Shown here: positions 44,278 to 58,048 of the stretch, in pieces
Position numbering within the stretch: position 1 is the stretch's first letter
Layout: each line of letters starts with the position of its first letter
Origin: Candidatus Stackebrandtia excrementipullorum
GTDB lineage: Bacteria > Actinomycetota > Actinomycetes > Mycobacteriales > Micromonosporaceae
Length of the DNA: 63,377 nt
Assembly: GCA_019113825.1 (NCBI GenBank)
Contig: DXGR01000134.1
Span: forward strand, 1-63,377
Reading direction: 5' to 3'
Made by a program: the position numbers and the translations under genes
The notes under the pieces: model-generated
What the model was told of the DNA's origin: nothing
Seen by the model: only the letters and a program-made list of their open reading frames with translations
Database searches by the model: none

Positions 44278-45393
44278 TCAGTGAAGGATCTCTTCGAGTT
44301 TGATGTGGGACAGTCCATGTGCGTCGGCAACCGGACCGTAGGTGAGGTTGCCGTCGTGGGTGTTCAGCCCCAGGGCCAGGGCCCGGTCGCGCTGCAGCGC
44401 GGACCTCCAGCCCTGGTTGGCCAGTTCAAGCGCGTACGGCAGGGTCACGTTGGTCAACGCGTACGTCGACGTGTTCGGTACCGCGCCGGGCATGTTGGCG
44501 ACGCAGTACAGCAGTGAATTGTGGACCGGGAAGACGGGGTCGGCGTGCGTGGTGGCCTTCGTGTCCTCAAAGCATCCCCCCTGGTCCACGGCGATGTCGA
44601 CCAGAACGCTTCCCGGCTTCATCCGGGAAACGAGTTCGTTGCTCACCAGTTTGGGCGCTTTGGCCCCGGGTACGAGAACCGCACCGATGACCAGGTCGGC
44701 CTCGCTGACGGCCTTCTCGATCTCAAAGGCGTTGGAGGCGACGGTTCGGAGGTGGCCACGGTAGATACGGTCGGCGGCGCGCAGCTTGTCGATGTTCTTG
44801 TCGAGAAGTTGCACGTCGGCCTGCATGCCCAGCGCGATGGTGGCGGCACTCATGCCCGATACTCCGGCACCGATCACCACGACGCGAGCAGGGTGTACGC
44901 CCGGCACTCCTCCCATGAGGACACCTCGGCCACCTCCGTTGCGCATCAGGTGGTATGAGCCGGCCTGCGGAGCCAACCGGCCGGCCACCTCACTCATCGG
45001 AGCCAACAGCGGCAACGCGCCATCGACGGTTTCGACGGTCTCGTAAGCGATGGAGGTGACCTTGCGCTCCAGGAGAGCGTCGGTGCATTCGCGGGAGGCC
45101 GCCAGGTGAAGGTAGGTGAACAGCACCTGGCCTTCACGCATGCGGTGGTACTCCGACGGAATCGGTTCCTTTACCTTCAGGATGAGATCTGCCGTGCCCC
45201 ACACGTCGTCGGCGGTCTCGAGTATCCGCGCCCCGGCGGCGACGTAGTCTGCGTCGGGGATGGAGGAGCCTTCACCGGCTCCGGTTTCGATGACGACCTC
45301 GTGACCTGCGCCCACGAACTCGTGGACACCCGCCGGGGTAATGGCCACCCGGTATTCGTGGTTTTTGACCTCGCGAGGAATCCCGACCTTCAC
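44278..45393 (-). CDS. ald: Alanine dehydrogenase
   Basis: A 371-residue NAD-dependent enzyme that interconverts alanine and pyruvate plus ammonia. It shows the family signatures GIPREVKNHEYRVAITP at the N-terminus, K in ILKVKEP, H in LFTYLHLA and the Rossmann loop GAGVSG. The Asp in VDIAVDQGG is also conserved. GTG 45393 opens the frame. In actinobacteria it lies upstream of xerD, and the 20-base gap suggests co-transcription. The tandem hairpins upstream separate it from the Nudix gene. Confidence 0.97.
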   Translation of the reverse strand: MKVGIPREVKNHEYRVAITPAGVHEFVGAGHEVVIETGAGEGSSIPDADYVAAGARILETADDVWGTADLILKVKEPIPSEYHRMREGQVLFTYLHLAASRECTDALLERKVTSIAYETVETVDGALPLLAPMSEVAGRLAPQAGSYHLMRNGGGRGVLMGGVPGVHPARVVVIGAGVSGMSAATIALGMQADVQLLDKNIDKLRAADRIYRGHLRTVASNAFEIEKAVSEADLVIGAVLVPGAKAPKLVSNELVSRMKPGSVLVDIAVDQGGCFEDTKATTHADPVFPVHNSLLYCVANMPGAVPNTSTYALTNVTLPYALELANQGWRSALQRDRALALGLNTHDGNLTYGPVADAHGLSHIKLEEILH

Positions 45394-45508
45394 TTCAGCG
45401 CTTACCTTTCGTTATGGCCGACCTGACTGAATCCTATGCCCGACCAGGTGCTCGGCGCCGTCCCTCGTCCGATCATCGGCCACGGTGACGTTTTGGGTGG
45501 ACCAACGT

Positions 45509-45551
45509 CCGGTTGTATGTAACCGGTAGGTGCGGCGGTGTCGCCGCACCT
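45509..45551 (-). terminator. Tandem hairpins between the Nudix and ald genes
   Basis: A first hairpin has perfect 10-bp arms (45528-45537 and 45542-45551) with a GTGT loop; directly beside it CCGGTT (45509-45514) pairs with AACCGG (45521-45526). They lie 82 bases after the Nudix stop and before ald on the minus strand, and probably end the pyrG-Nudix transcript. Confidence 0.7.
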
Positions 45552-45632
45552 CGTCGGCGGTGTTGACTCGCACAGGGTCGCACGGCCATTGATTCCGTGT
45601 CAAGACAGTGGATCTGCTTATTCATCCACCGC

Positions 45633-46225
45633 TTAACGCGCACTGTGACCGTTGATTAATAGGGAGTCACCGGTATCGCACAACCGTGCCGCGGCAAGGA
45701 CGGCAGCGATGGTCACACCGTTGTGGACCCTCCCCGAAAAGACGGCGTCCACAGCATCCTTCATGTGCCACCACGCCAGTTCCAGGTCGGCTTCCTCCTG
45801 GTCCCGGACGTGGCGTTCGGCTTCGGGTATCTCGGCCAGATCCCGCGCGAGAAACACCACGATGCGTTCATCACTGCACCCGGGCGTGGGATAGAAGTCG
45901 AACAGATGCTCGATGTGATCGGCACGTATATCGGCCTCCTCGGACAGTTCCCGAAGGGCCGTTTCAGCCGGGTCCTCTTCGGGAACGTCACGCAGCCCCG
46001 CCGGGATCTCCCACAGGCGCTCCCCCACGGGGTGGCGGTACTGCCGGACCAGGGCGATCCGGTTGTCGTCGTCGACGGCGACGACGGCGACCGCGCCGGG
46101 ATGACGCATGTACACCCGGTCCGCGTGTTCGCCTCCGGGCATAACGACGGTGTCGCGGTTGATCGCGAAACGGAACCCTGTGTACTCCGTTGTGGACGAG
46201 ACCACGGTAAAGTCGTGTTCGGTCA

Positions 46226-46226
<1 letters not shown>
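45633..46226 (-). CDS. Nudix hydrolase, ADP-ribose pyrophosphatase type
   Basis: A 197-residue Nudix enzyme. The Nudix box is intact: GLRDVPEEDPAETALRELSE begins it and EEADI completes it, with the three metal-binding Glu residues in RELSEE. The YRHPVGERLWEIPAG strand is typical of ADP-ribose pyrophosphatases. It presumably cleaves ADP-ribose to AMP and ribose 5-phosphate. ATG 46226 shares one base with the pyrG stop (TGATG), so the genes are coupled. Confidence 0.92.
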
Positions 46227-50236
<4,010 letters not shown>

Positions 50237-50240
<4 letters not shown>

Positions 50241-51346
50241 CGTCCGGTCAATTCCCGATACAAAGCGTCAAGTTGGTCGATCGTGTCGGATTCCGTGGGC
50301 CAGGTGGCCGCCTGCTTCGGCCCGGCCTCCGCCAGTTCGGCGCGTGCCTGCGAAGAATCCAGCAGTTCACGTACCGTCTTGTCCAACACGGAGGGGTCGC
50401 CCGGCGGGATCAGTTTCGCGGCGTCGCCCACCAAAGCGGGGATACCGCCCGCTCGAGTGGCGATCAAGGGCACACCCGCCCGCAACGTCTCCTGCGAAAA
50501 CATCTGACGGGTCTCCGATTCACTGGTCACCACCGCCAGGTCCGCGGCCGTCAGCAGCTCGGGCATGTCACTGCGGTGCCCCAACAGCTTCACCGGCGCG
50601 CCTGTTCGGCGTATGTGATCGGAAAGTTCGGCCTCCAGTGGCCCGCTTCCCGCGATAACGACCAACGGCATCGGATCCAGATCGGTCCAGGCCGCGGCGG
50701 CGTCGATCAAGACGTCAAGACGTTTCACAGGGTGAAGCCGCCCCACCGACAACAACACGGGACGCCCCGTCGCGCCCAGTTCGGCTTTCACCGTGTCGGC
50801 GTCCTTGGTCGAGGCCGGCAAAGCGGGTGCCGCGGCGGGCGCGTATCGCACGTCCCTACCACCACCGGCAACGACGACCTGTACTTGGTCGGGATCGGTG
50901 CACAAACACACGTCGCTTCCACGGGCCACCGCGTTCTCGGTCTCCCTGAGCAGACGGTTCTTCACCCCCCCACCGGAGGTGTCGAGATGAATGTGCCAGC
51001 TCGTCACCAATCGACTCCCCATGGGACGCGCCAACCGTGCCGCCAGACCGGCGCGAAGGCCGTGAGCGTGAACGATGTCGGGGGTACTACCGCCGGGACC
51101 GCGCAGCAACCGGCGCAACCGCACCACGGCCTTGCCCTGGGCCACCGCGTCGTTGCCGGTCGGGATCTCAACCGGTATGAACCGAGCCCCGGCACGCTTG
51201 AACCCGAACTGGTCCTCGGTGGCCTGCGGACCGATCACGACAACGCGGTCACCACGTTCCAACAGTCCCCTGGTCACCGACGCCACATGTGTACCGATCC
51301 CCCCGGTGCTGGTTCCCAGCACCTGCACCACTCGCCTACCACTCAC
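50237..51346 (-). CDS. GT4-family glycosyltransferase
   Basis: A 369-residue GT-B glycosyltransferase of family 4. The N-terminal domain has GTSTGGIGTHV and the acceptor-side HAHGLRAG; the C-terminal domain shows SVGRLHPVKR, the donor-binding SESETRQMFSQETLRAGVPLIATRAGG with the EX7E pair replaced by E-x2-M-F-S-Q-E. The acceptor is unknown, but the position between murJ and the large membrane protein suggests a lipid-linked or cell-wall glycan. GTG 51346 opens the frame. The stop is coupled to the next gene by ATGA. Confidence 0.88.
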
Positions 51347-51367
51347 TGCTTCACGTCACCTTTTTCG

Positions 51368-53014
51368 TCACCGGCGCAGCCGGGCCAGCCCGGCCTGCGC
51401 CATCGGTCGTACGTCTCGCCTGTCCATCACATAAGACACCACACCGAATACGATCAGGATCGCGGTCCCTCCGCACAGGGCCGACAACACCGCCTCACCC
51501 AACGACATGGCATCGGACCACAGTCCCGCTATCGCGTATCCGGCGCCGGCCGACAGGGCGGCCGCGACCATGGACACGATCAACGCCCAGCCGACCCCTT
51601 CCAATGCTCGACGGCCTGCCGACCACACCACCGTGGCCAACAGTGCGGCTCCCAACACGAGCATGCCGATGGAGTTTCCAATACCGACGGCCACCGCCCG
51701 GTCGGCAACCGGTAGCAGTACGGCCAAAGTGATCGCGGCGCCGTATGCCACGGCCCAACCGCTGACGGTCGCCACTGCCGCCGCCACCACGGCTCCCCGC
51801 GCGTACAGCGCACGCGTCAACAGCGGGTAGAGGGAGAAACCCAGCAACCCGGGCCCCAGCGCCATCAACCCCGCGGTGAGCGCGTGAGTGAAGTCGAGCC
51901 CCGGGTCGAGGTCGGAGGTATCGGTGATCACGGCGAAAATCTGCGCGATCGGGATCGCCAGCCCCACCAAAGCGGCGGCGCCCAATCCCGCCAACATGAC
52001 GACGCGGCGGGTCGTGACCGCCAGGACCGCCGCATACCGTGGCTGGTCTCCCACCCCGTGGGCCTCCGACAACACCGGATACGACGACAGGGCCAGCGGC
52101 ATCGCAAAAACGCCCCAGGGCAGCATGTAGACGGTCAACGCGATGGTGAACAACCCCACGGTGCCGCGCAGGCCCTGGTTGGTCAACGCCAAGATCAGCA
52201 GCAGTGACGCCTGCCAGGCCGCGATGCTGACGCCTCCCGCCAGCGCCATCGTGCGCACCGACCGGGTCATGTCCTTCCCCATGCGCAACGTCGGACGAAG
52301 TGAAATCCCCACCTTCCGCAGCGGGATCAGGAGGCAGAACGTCATGACGACGGTGGCCGCCGTCGTCCCGATCGACAAGATCAGTTCCTGAGACAACGGC
52401 AATTGTTCGACGTTGGTACCCGCCTCGGTGAAGAAGCCGTACAGCAGGTACGCCGCGATAACGGTCACGCTCGACAACAAGGGTGCCAAGGCAGGCCAAC
52501 CGAATCGCCGATGTGTGTGCAGGATTCCGGTCAGGACCACACCGATGCCGTACAGCGGCAGCTGCGGAGCGAAAACCTGGATCATCCGTGCACCCGCGGC
52601 AATGGCCGCGGCCGAGTCGTCACCGCCCCCGGTGAGCAGTCTCATGATCGGTTCGGCCAGCAGCGCCACGACAACCGCCAGCGGGACCAAGGTGACGACC
52701 GACCACGTCAGCAACGCCGAAGCGGTTCGATTGACAACTTCCGGTTCCCGTCGTGCCAGCGGCGCGGCCAACAACGGCACCACCAGGGCAGCCAATGCGC
52801 CTCCGGCGGCGATCTCGTACAGGATGTTGGGCACACGGTTGGCCGTGTTGTACACGTCCAGCACCGATCCCGCGCCCACAACCCATGCCAGCACCATGAC
52901 ACGGCCGAAGCCGACCACACGTGCCAGCATGGTGATGCCGCTGATCAGAGCGGCACTACGTCCGACTTTCTCCCCCGGTGAGTCAACGTCGCTGGTACTC
53001 ACCTGCCGCGTCAC
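51368..53014 (-). CDS. murJ: Lipid II flippase MurJ (MVF family)
   Basis: A 548-residue MOP-superfamily protein with 14 predicted helices. It has the MurJ signatures: RNA-like GFGRVMVLAWVVG in TM1, the Asn/Arg-rich NRVPNILYEIAAGGAL loop and the hydrophilic central cavity residues. It flips the lipid-linked peptidoglycan precursor to the outer leaflet. This copy lacks the C-terminal pseudokinase seen in mycobacterial MviN. GTG 53014 overlaps the stop of the MraY-like gene by four bases, and the 21-base gap to the GT4 gene keeps it in the same operon. Confidence 0.94.
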   Translation of the reverse strand: MTRQVSTSDVDSPGEKVGRSAALISGITMLARVVGFGRVMVLAWVVGAGSVLDVYNTANRVPNILYEIAAGGALAALVVPLLAAPLARREPEVVNRTASALLTWSVVTLVPLAVVVALLAEPIMRLLTGGGDDSAAAIAAGARMIQVFAPQLPLYGIGVVLTGILHTHRRFGWPALAPLLSSVTVIAAYLLYGFFTEAGTNVEQLPLSQELILSIGTTAATVVMTFCLLIPLRKVGISLRPTLRMGKDMTRSVRTMALAGGVSIAAWQASLLLILALTNQGLRGTVGLFTIALTVYMLPWGVFAMPLALSSYPVLSEAHGVGDQPRYAAVLAVTTRRVVMLAGLGAAALVGLAIPIAQIFAVITDTSDLDPGLDFTHALTAGLMALGPGLLGFSLYPLLTRALYARGAVVAAAVATVSGWAVAYGAAITLAVLLPVADRAVAVGIGNSIGMLVLGAALLATVVWSAGRRALEGVGWALIVSMVAAALSAGAGYAIAGLWSDAMSLGEAVLSALCGGTAILIVFGVVSYVMDRRDVRPMAQAGLARLRR

Positions 53015-53880
53015 CGACGTGTGGACTTCCTGCCGAACTCGTCGAGTTCACGCAGCACCGGTGTGTCGGCGATGACCTGCGTGAAACTGACCTTCTCGCT
53101 GGCGAGAATCAACGACGTGACTCCCGACAACAACACACCGCGCATCATCGGTCCGCTCTTGGCGGCCATGGACAATCCCACGAGCGCACCGATGGCGTTG
53201 GCTCCACAGTCGCCGAGCATGGTCTGCTCGTCCAAGTCCTCTTTAAACAACGCCGCGGCGGCTCCGATGGTGCCCGCTGCGACTCCTCCTGCCAGGTCAC
53301 CGCGCCCCGACAGGGGCGAGGTGACGACCGTGGTGACCTTGAGGGCACGGCCTGGCCTGAGGTCGAACAGGTTCATCAGATTCGCGGTACCGGCGATGAG
53401 TCCGGCACCCAACATCGTGTTGATCACCGCCCCCCATCGACCGCCCCGCCCGATCGGACGATCCGCGTCGATCAAAGTGGCGGCGATAAGCCCGGCCAAC
53501 CCGACCCCGGCGATCTTGATCGCACCGGACGTGACCCGCCCCTCGGTCAGCGCGGACAGGTGACCTTTCAGCCCCTTCGCCTGATGCTGTGGTCGAGCAC
53601 CCACCATGTCGTCGTAGAGACCGACCGCTCCCGCGCCCAAACCGGCGGCCAGTGCCGCAGCGGCGTGCGCCGGTTTACGAGTACCGGCCGCGGCCCCGAC
53701 GGAAGCACCGATGGCCGCCGCCGGGCCTTCCTTCAGACTGACGGTCTGACCGTGGTGGTTGACACGGTCCAGAGATCGCGCCATCGATGATCGGGTTATC
53801 GCCGACATGGCGGCTCGCGCGGCCACCGCACCGGCCCCGACGGCCACAAGGCGACGGACGTTTCGGGCGAGACTTCCCAC
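53011..53880 (-). CDS. MraY/WecA-like polyprenyl-phosphate transferase homologue
   Basis: A 289-residue membrane protein with about eight hydrophobic segments. It keeps the signatures of the PNPT superfamily: the acidic pair in GLYDDMVG, the N-x2-N-x2-D pattern in NLMNLFDLRPG, and the LGDCGANAIG loop that corresponds to GDTGSL. It is shorter than MraY and lacks its first helices and cytoplasmic loops, so it is a reduced relative, perhaps with a different sugar donor. GTG 53880 has GGAG eight bases upstream. Its coupling to murJ argues for a role in a lipid-linked precursor pathway, but activity is unproven. Confidence 0.75.
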   Translation of the reverse strand: MGSLARNVRRLVAVGAGAVAARAAMSAITRSSMARSLDRVNHHGQTVSLKEGPAAAIGASVGAAAGTRKPAHAAAALAAGLGAGAVGLYDDMVGARPQHQAKGLKGHLSALTEGRVTSGAIKIAGVGLAGLIAATLIDADRPIGRGGRWGAVINTMLGAGLIAGTANLMNLFDLRPGRALKVTTVVTSPLSGRGDLAGGVAAGTIGAAAALFKEDLDEQTMLGDCGANAIGALVGLSMAAKSGPMMRGVLLSGVTSLILASEKVSFTQVIADTPVLRELDEFGRKSTRR

Positions 53881-53919
53881 GGGTTACTCCAATGTATGGG
53901 GTGCAGGGGGGGGGTGGTA

Positions 53920-54837
53920 TCAGGCTGGTTCCGGGACCAACGCGGTGGCACCTTCACCGGTGCCGTAGTGTCCCGCGGTGCCCGCAATACGTTCGGGGAG
54001 AGCCATGATGGTGGCCAACTGTCCTTCGGGTCCGGCGACGTTGTCGACGGTCGAAATCGCGTCGGCAAGCTCCGGGTCGCCCAAGACCGCCGAAATGACG
54101 TTGCCGTCTCCGGCGCCGGTGGGTGCGGCACACACGATCGGGCCGTACTCACCGAATTGGTTCACCAGGTTCAACACGTTGGTGTTCTGGCCGGCGGCGT
54201 CGGTTCCGGCGTAAGGCTTTCCGGTGACGACGATGACGGCGGTGGCCTGGTCGGCCAGTTCCACGTCGACGGTGATCATCTGCAGTTCGACCATGGCCTC
54301 GATGAGCGCGTCTCGGTCGTCGGCGGTCGCCGGTCCATCGGCCAGCAAAGTGGCCGCCAAAAGCGCCGACGCCGATTCGACACCGTCGTTGTTGTTGGGG
54401 GGTTCCACCTCCGGCGGAGTCAGATCCGCCACGAGGTCGACCAGCATGTCGCTGTTGCCGGGGTTGATGAAGACATCGGTCAGGGTCAACTGCCCGACGT
54501 TGGTGGCACCGGAGTACTCGAGCATGGTCGTGACCCCCTCCACGTGCGCCTGATCGGCTGCAGCCACGGAAAGAACCACGACCTGTTCCTCGTCCAGGGT
54601 TCCGGCCAAGGTGGCCGGAGCCACGGCGTCGGCGAACTCCTGCTCGTTGGCCGCCGCGGTCTCCAGTTCCAACACCTGGTCCCGCAGGGTCGAGTTGTCA
54701 TCGCGGAGGGTGGCGACCTGTTCCGACATCACCTCCAAGGTGGGGCCGTTCAAAGCGGTCGTTCCCAGCACCAAACCAATGGCCAGCGCCAAGAACACCG
54801 CGGTCACCGAGACCAGGTGGTAACGAAAGTTGATCAC
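53920..54837 (-). CDS. MctB/SteB-type membrane-anchored protein (copper transporter family)
   Basis: A 305-residue protein with one N-terminal membrane helix (FRYHLVSVTAVFLALAIGLVLG), a coiled coil (about 30-65; TLRDDNSTLRDQVLEL) and an extracellular domain of about 230 residues. Homologues are MctB, described as an outer-membrane copper protein in mycobacteria, and SteB of Corynebacterium, which acts with SteA in cell separation. The cognate steA gene is coupled by a GTGA overlap, favouring a septation role. GTG 54837 has AAAGG upstream. It lies 39 bases from the MraY-like gene. Confidence 0.88.
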   Translation of the reverse strand: MINFRYHLVSVTAVFLALAIGLVLGTTALNGPTLEVMSEQVATLRDDNSTLRDQVLELETAAANEQEFADAVAPATLAGTLDEEQVVVLSVAAADQAHVEGVTTMLEYSGATNVGQLTLTDVFINPGNSDMLVDLVADLTPPEVEPPNNNDGVESASALLAATLLADGPATADDRDALIEAMVELQMITVDVELADQATAVIVVTGKPYAGTDAAGQNTNVLNLVNQFGEYGPIVCAAPTGAGDGNVISAVLGDPELADAISTVDNVAGPEGQLATIMALPERIAGTAGHYGTGEGATALVPEPA

Positions 54838-56030
54838 GAAAAAAGCCTTTGTATCTGGAAGATCAGGCCGTCCCACCAGTCCGCGACGATCTCGAGGAAG
54901 GTGAGGCCGACAGTGGATGCCCCGATCGCTGCGGCCATCGCGGCGATGGCCGACAACACAAGCAACATCATCGCCGAGACCGGAACGTTCTGTTTGTACA
55001 GACGACTGACGCCCTTGGCGTCGACCAGCTTACCGCCGACCCTCAATCGGGTCAGAAAGGTGGACGCCATACCTGCGCGGCCCTTGTCCAAAAACTCCAC
55101 CAACGTCGCGTGTGTCCCCACCGCCACAATCATCGTGGCGCCCTTTTCATCGGCCATGAGCATCGCGATGTCTTCGCTGGTGGCTGCGGCCGGGAATGTT
55201 TTCGCGGCGACACCGAGTTGCTCGACACGGGGCAGCCCCGGCGCGCGGCCGTCGGCGTAGGCGTGCACGACTACTTCGGCGCCGCATTTGAGGACGTCGT
55301 CGGACGCGGAATCCATGTCGCCGACGATCATGTCCGGGGTGTAACCGGCTTCCACGAGTGCGTCGGCACCACCGTCGACCCCAACCAGGACCGGCCGAAA
55401 TTCACGGATGTAGGGGCGGAGAACCTCCAGGTCCTCCTTGTAGTCGTAGCCACGGACGACGATGAGGCAGTGACGGCCCGCGAACTCCGTGTCGACGGTG
55501 GGGATACCGACACCGTCCAACAGAAGTTCGCGTTCTCGTTTGAGGTACTCCATCGTGTTGGCGGCGAAAGCCTCCAACTGGACCGACAGGCCCTCCCGCG
55601 CATCCAGCATCGCCTGCGCGACCGACTCGGTGTCATAGGAGGCGCCTCGAGCCACCTCTTCGTCGTCGGCATAGACGACACCGTCCTCGATACGGACGAC
55701 GGCGCCCTCCTTGACCGCATCGAAGATCTCCTCACCGACGTCGTCGATGACGGGGATGCCCGCTTTGATCAGGACCTCTGGCCCGAGGTTGGGATAACGA
55801 CCGGAGATCGACGGCTTCGCGTTGATGACCGCGGCGACCTCGGCGGCCACCAGGGAGTCACCCGCGACACGGTCGATGTCCATGTGGTTGATGATGGCGA
55901 TCTCTCCCGGATTGATCCGGGACGCCAACCGCTTGGTTCGACGATCCAGCCTCGCGATACCGACGACCGCGTCGGCGGAGACCTCACGGTCATTTCGCCG
56001 ACCGGGAAGGCGCAATGTAGGTAGACGCAT
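54834..56030 (-). CDS. steA: SteA-type septation protein (thiamin pyrophosphokinase-like domain)
   Basis: A 398-residue protein. An N-terminal beta-rich region is followed by a thiamin pyrophosphokinase-like catalytic fold (about 170-330) with VGVDGGADAL and MIVGDMDSASDDV, and one C-terminal membrane helix. In Corynebacterium SteA localises to the septum with SteB and controls the hydrolase RipA. Whether it binds nucleotides is unknown; the acidic DxDSxSDD cluster is retained. ATG 56030 follows AGAGAAG. The end is coupled to the mctB/steB gene. Confidence 0.9.
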   Translation of the reverse strand: MRLPTLRLPGRRNDREVSADAVVGIARLDRRTKRLASRINPGEIAIINHMDIDRVAGDSLVAAEVAAVINAKPSISGRYPNLGPEVLIKAGIPVIDDVGEEIFDAVKEGAVVRIEDGVVYADDEEVARGASYDTESVAQAMLDAREGLSVQLEAFAANTMEYLKRERELLLDGVGIPTVDTEFAGRHCLIVVRGYDYKEDLEVLRPYIREFRPVLVGVDGGADALVEAGYTPDMIVGDMDSASDDVLKCGAEVVVHAYADGRAPGLPRVEQLGVAAKTFPAAATSEDIAMLMADEKGATMIVAVGTHATLVEFLDKGRAGMASTFLTRLRVGGKLVDAKGVSRLYKQNVPVSAMMLLVLSAIAAMAAAIGASTVGLTFLEIVADWWDGLIFQIQRLFS

Positions 56031-56158
56031 CTTCTCTATCTTGACATTTGATCGACCGGCTTCGACGCACGGCACGCCGGACGAACCGGTTGGTACAACA
56101 CCCGCCACCACCTGTGCGGCACACCCCGCCGGCGATATCCCGCCGGGTTTTCAGGTGC

Positions 56159-57916
56159 TCAGCCGGGCGCCTTCTTGCCTTTGGCGCCGGCGGCCACCGC
56201 CAACAGTTCCTCGGCATGCGCGATGCCCAGGTGGCTGTCAGGCATTCCGGCCAGCATACGGGCCAGCTCTCGGGCTCGTTGACCGTCCTCGACCCGGTGG
56301 ATACCCGAGACGGTCACGGTACCTGCGGTGTCCTTGCTGACGACCAGGTGGCGATCGGCGAACGCGGCGACCTGTGGAAGATGTGTGACCACCAACACCT
56401 GATGCCGAGTGGCCAACCGGGACAGTCTGCGACCGATTTCGACGGCGGCTTCGCCACCGACGCCGGCGTCGACTTCATCGAACACCAACGTGGGAGGTCC
56501 TCCGGCACCGGCGAAGACGGCTTCGATGGCGAGCATGACTCGAGAAAGCTCACCTCCCGAAGCCCCCTTCTGCAGCGGGGTGGCGGGCGCGCTCGGGTGT
56601 GCCTGTAGGCGTAGTTCGACCTCATCGGCGCCGTCGGCGGTGACGGCGCATTCAATGCCGTCCACGGTCAGGTCCGCTCCGCCACGCCCGGCCGGACGTG
56701 GATTGACCGCTGCCACGACACGCGCGTGTGGCATCGCCAAACCCGCCAGTTCGATGGTGACCACCTCGGCAAATCGGTCGGCCGCCGACCGACGCGACGC
56801 CGTCAGCTGTCCCGCCAGTTCAGCGGTTTCTCCCGCCAGCCGGTCCCGTTCGGCTTCCATGGCGGCGAGCGCCTCATCCGAAACGTCGAGGCTCGCCAAT
56901 CGCTCGCGAGTGTCTTCCGCCCATTCAAGGACGCCGGGCAGATCCTCGGCGTATTTGCGGGTGAGGCCTTTCAGCTCGGCCCGACGAGTGAATATCTGCG
57001 CCAACCGATCGGGGTCGGCTTCGAGCGCCTCGAGATAGCCGGTCAGTTCCGCGGCCACGTCGGTGATGGCGGCTGCGGCCGAATCCAGTCGGCTCCCCAA
57101 CTCCCCCAGTACCGGGTCCGTATCCGACTGTCCGGTCAAGGCGCGCATGGCCGTTCCTACGAGACTCGCGGCGTCCGGGTTCTCACCCGACTCGTCGCCG
57201 GCCAATGCCGCATGCGCCCCTGCGGCGGCCACCCGGAGCACTTCGGCGTGTTCAAGTCGCCGGGCCTCCTCGGCCAGTTCGTCTTCTTCGGCGGGTTGAG
57301 GGTCGACGCGTTCGATCTCTTCAAGGCCCAGTTTGAGCACATCGGCTTCTCTGGCCCGTTCGCGAGCATCGCGGCGACGTTCGGCCAGTTCATCTGCAGT
57401 CGTGCGCCAACGTTCGAAGGTCTCACGAAACGAGGTGGCCAGCTTCTCTTGCGCCGGACCCGCATAACGGTCCAATGCGGCACGTTGTTCACCCGGCTGC
57501 AAAAGTCGCATCTGGTCGGACTGACCGTGGATGGACAGGACGTGGGTACCGATCTCGGCCAAGAGACCTATCGGAGCCGCACGTCCGCCGACGTGCGCAC
57601 GCGAACGTCCCTCCGCGGTGAGGGTTCGGCTCAACACCAACTCGTCACCGTCCAGTTCGGCGCCGGAGTCGGCGATCCGTTGACGCAACGTGGAGTCTTG
57701 GGTACGGATGCGCAGACGTCCCTCGACCACGGCCTTCTTCTCACCGGGACGGACCCTTCCCGCGTCGGCTCGACCACCGAACAGCAGACCCAGTCCGGCG
57801 ACGACCATAGTTTTACCGGCGCCCGTCTCACCGGTGATGACGGTCAGGCCGTCCGACAGCGGCAACGTCGCGTCGTCGATGACACCAAGTCCGGTAATAC
57901 GAAGCTCATCCAGCAC
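56159..57916 (-). CDS. recN: DNA repair protein RecN
   Basis: A 585-residue SMC-like ATPase active at double-strand breaks. The N-terminal half-site has Walker A GETGAGKT; a long coiled-coil region (about 170-390) separates it from the C-terminal half with the ABC signature GASGGELSR and Walker B TLVFDEVDAGVGG. The GTG at 57916 (VLDELRITGLGV) fits the standard RecN start. It lies between steA and the NAD kinase gene and is transcribed in the same direction; the 132-base gap to ppnK could hold a DNA-damage promoter. Confidence 0.95.
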   Translation of the reverse strand: MLDELRITGLGVIDDATLPLSDGLTVITGETGAGKTMVVAGLGLLFGGRADAGRVRPGEKKAVVEGRLRIRTQDSTLRQRIADSGAELDGDELVLSRTLTAEGRSRAHVGGRAAPIGLLAEIGTHVLSIHGQSDQMRLLQPGEQRAALDRYAGPAQEKLATSFRETFERWRTTADELAERRRDARERAREADVLKLGLEEIERVDPQPAEEDELAEEARRLEHAEVLRVAAAGAHAALAGDESGENPDAASLVGTAMRALTGQSDTDPVLGELGSRLDSAAAAITDVAAELTGYLEALEADPDRLAQIFTRRAELKGLTRKYAEDLPGVLEWAEDTRERLASLDVSDEALAAMEAERDRLAGETAELAGQLTASRRSAADRFAEVVTIELAGLAMPHARVVAAVNPRPAGRGGADLTVDGIECAVTADGADEVELRLQAHPSAPATPLQKGASGGELSRVMLAIEAVFAGAGGPPTLVFDEVDAGVGGEAAVEIGRRLSRLATRHQVLVVTHLPQVAAFADRHLVVSKDTAGTVTVSGIHRVEDGQRARELARMLAGMPDSHLGIAHAEELLAVAAGAKGKKAPG

Positions 57917-58048
57917 GTCTAAAGACCCTAGTAGCCGGAACCGACACATTCCAGTGGGCGGTGCCACGCATGAAGTCGTCGATGCACGAGGTCCGATAAA
58001 ACCGCTGGTACCGGACGGAACATCGACGAACATAAAGGCGAGTGTTTG

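Noticed and set aside
54849-56024. 391-codon plus-strand frame over steA
   Set aside because: Antisense shadow of a well-supported gene.
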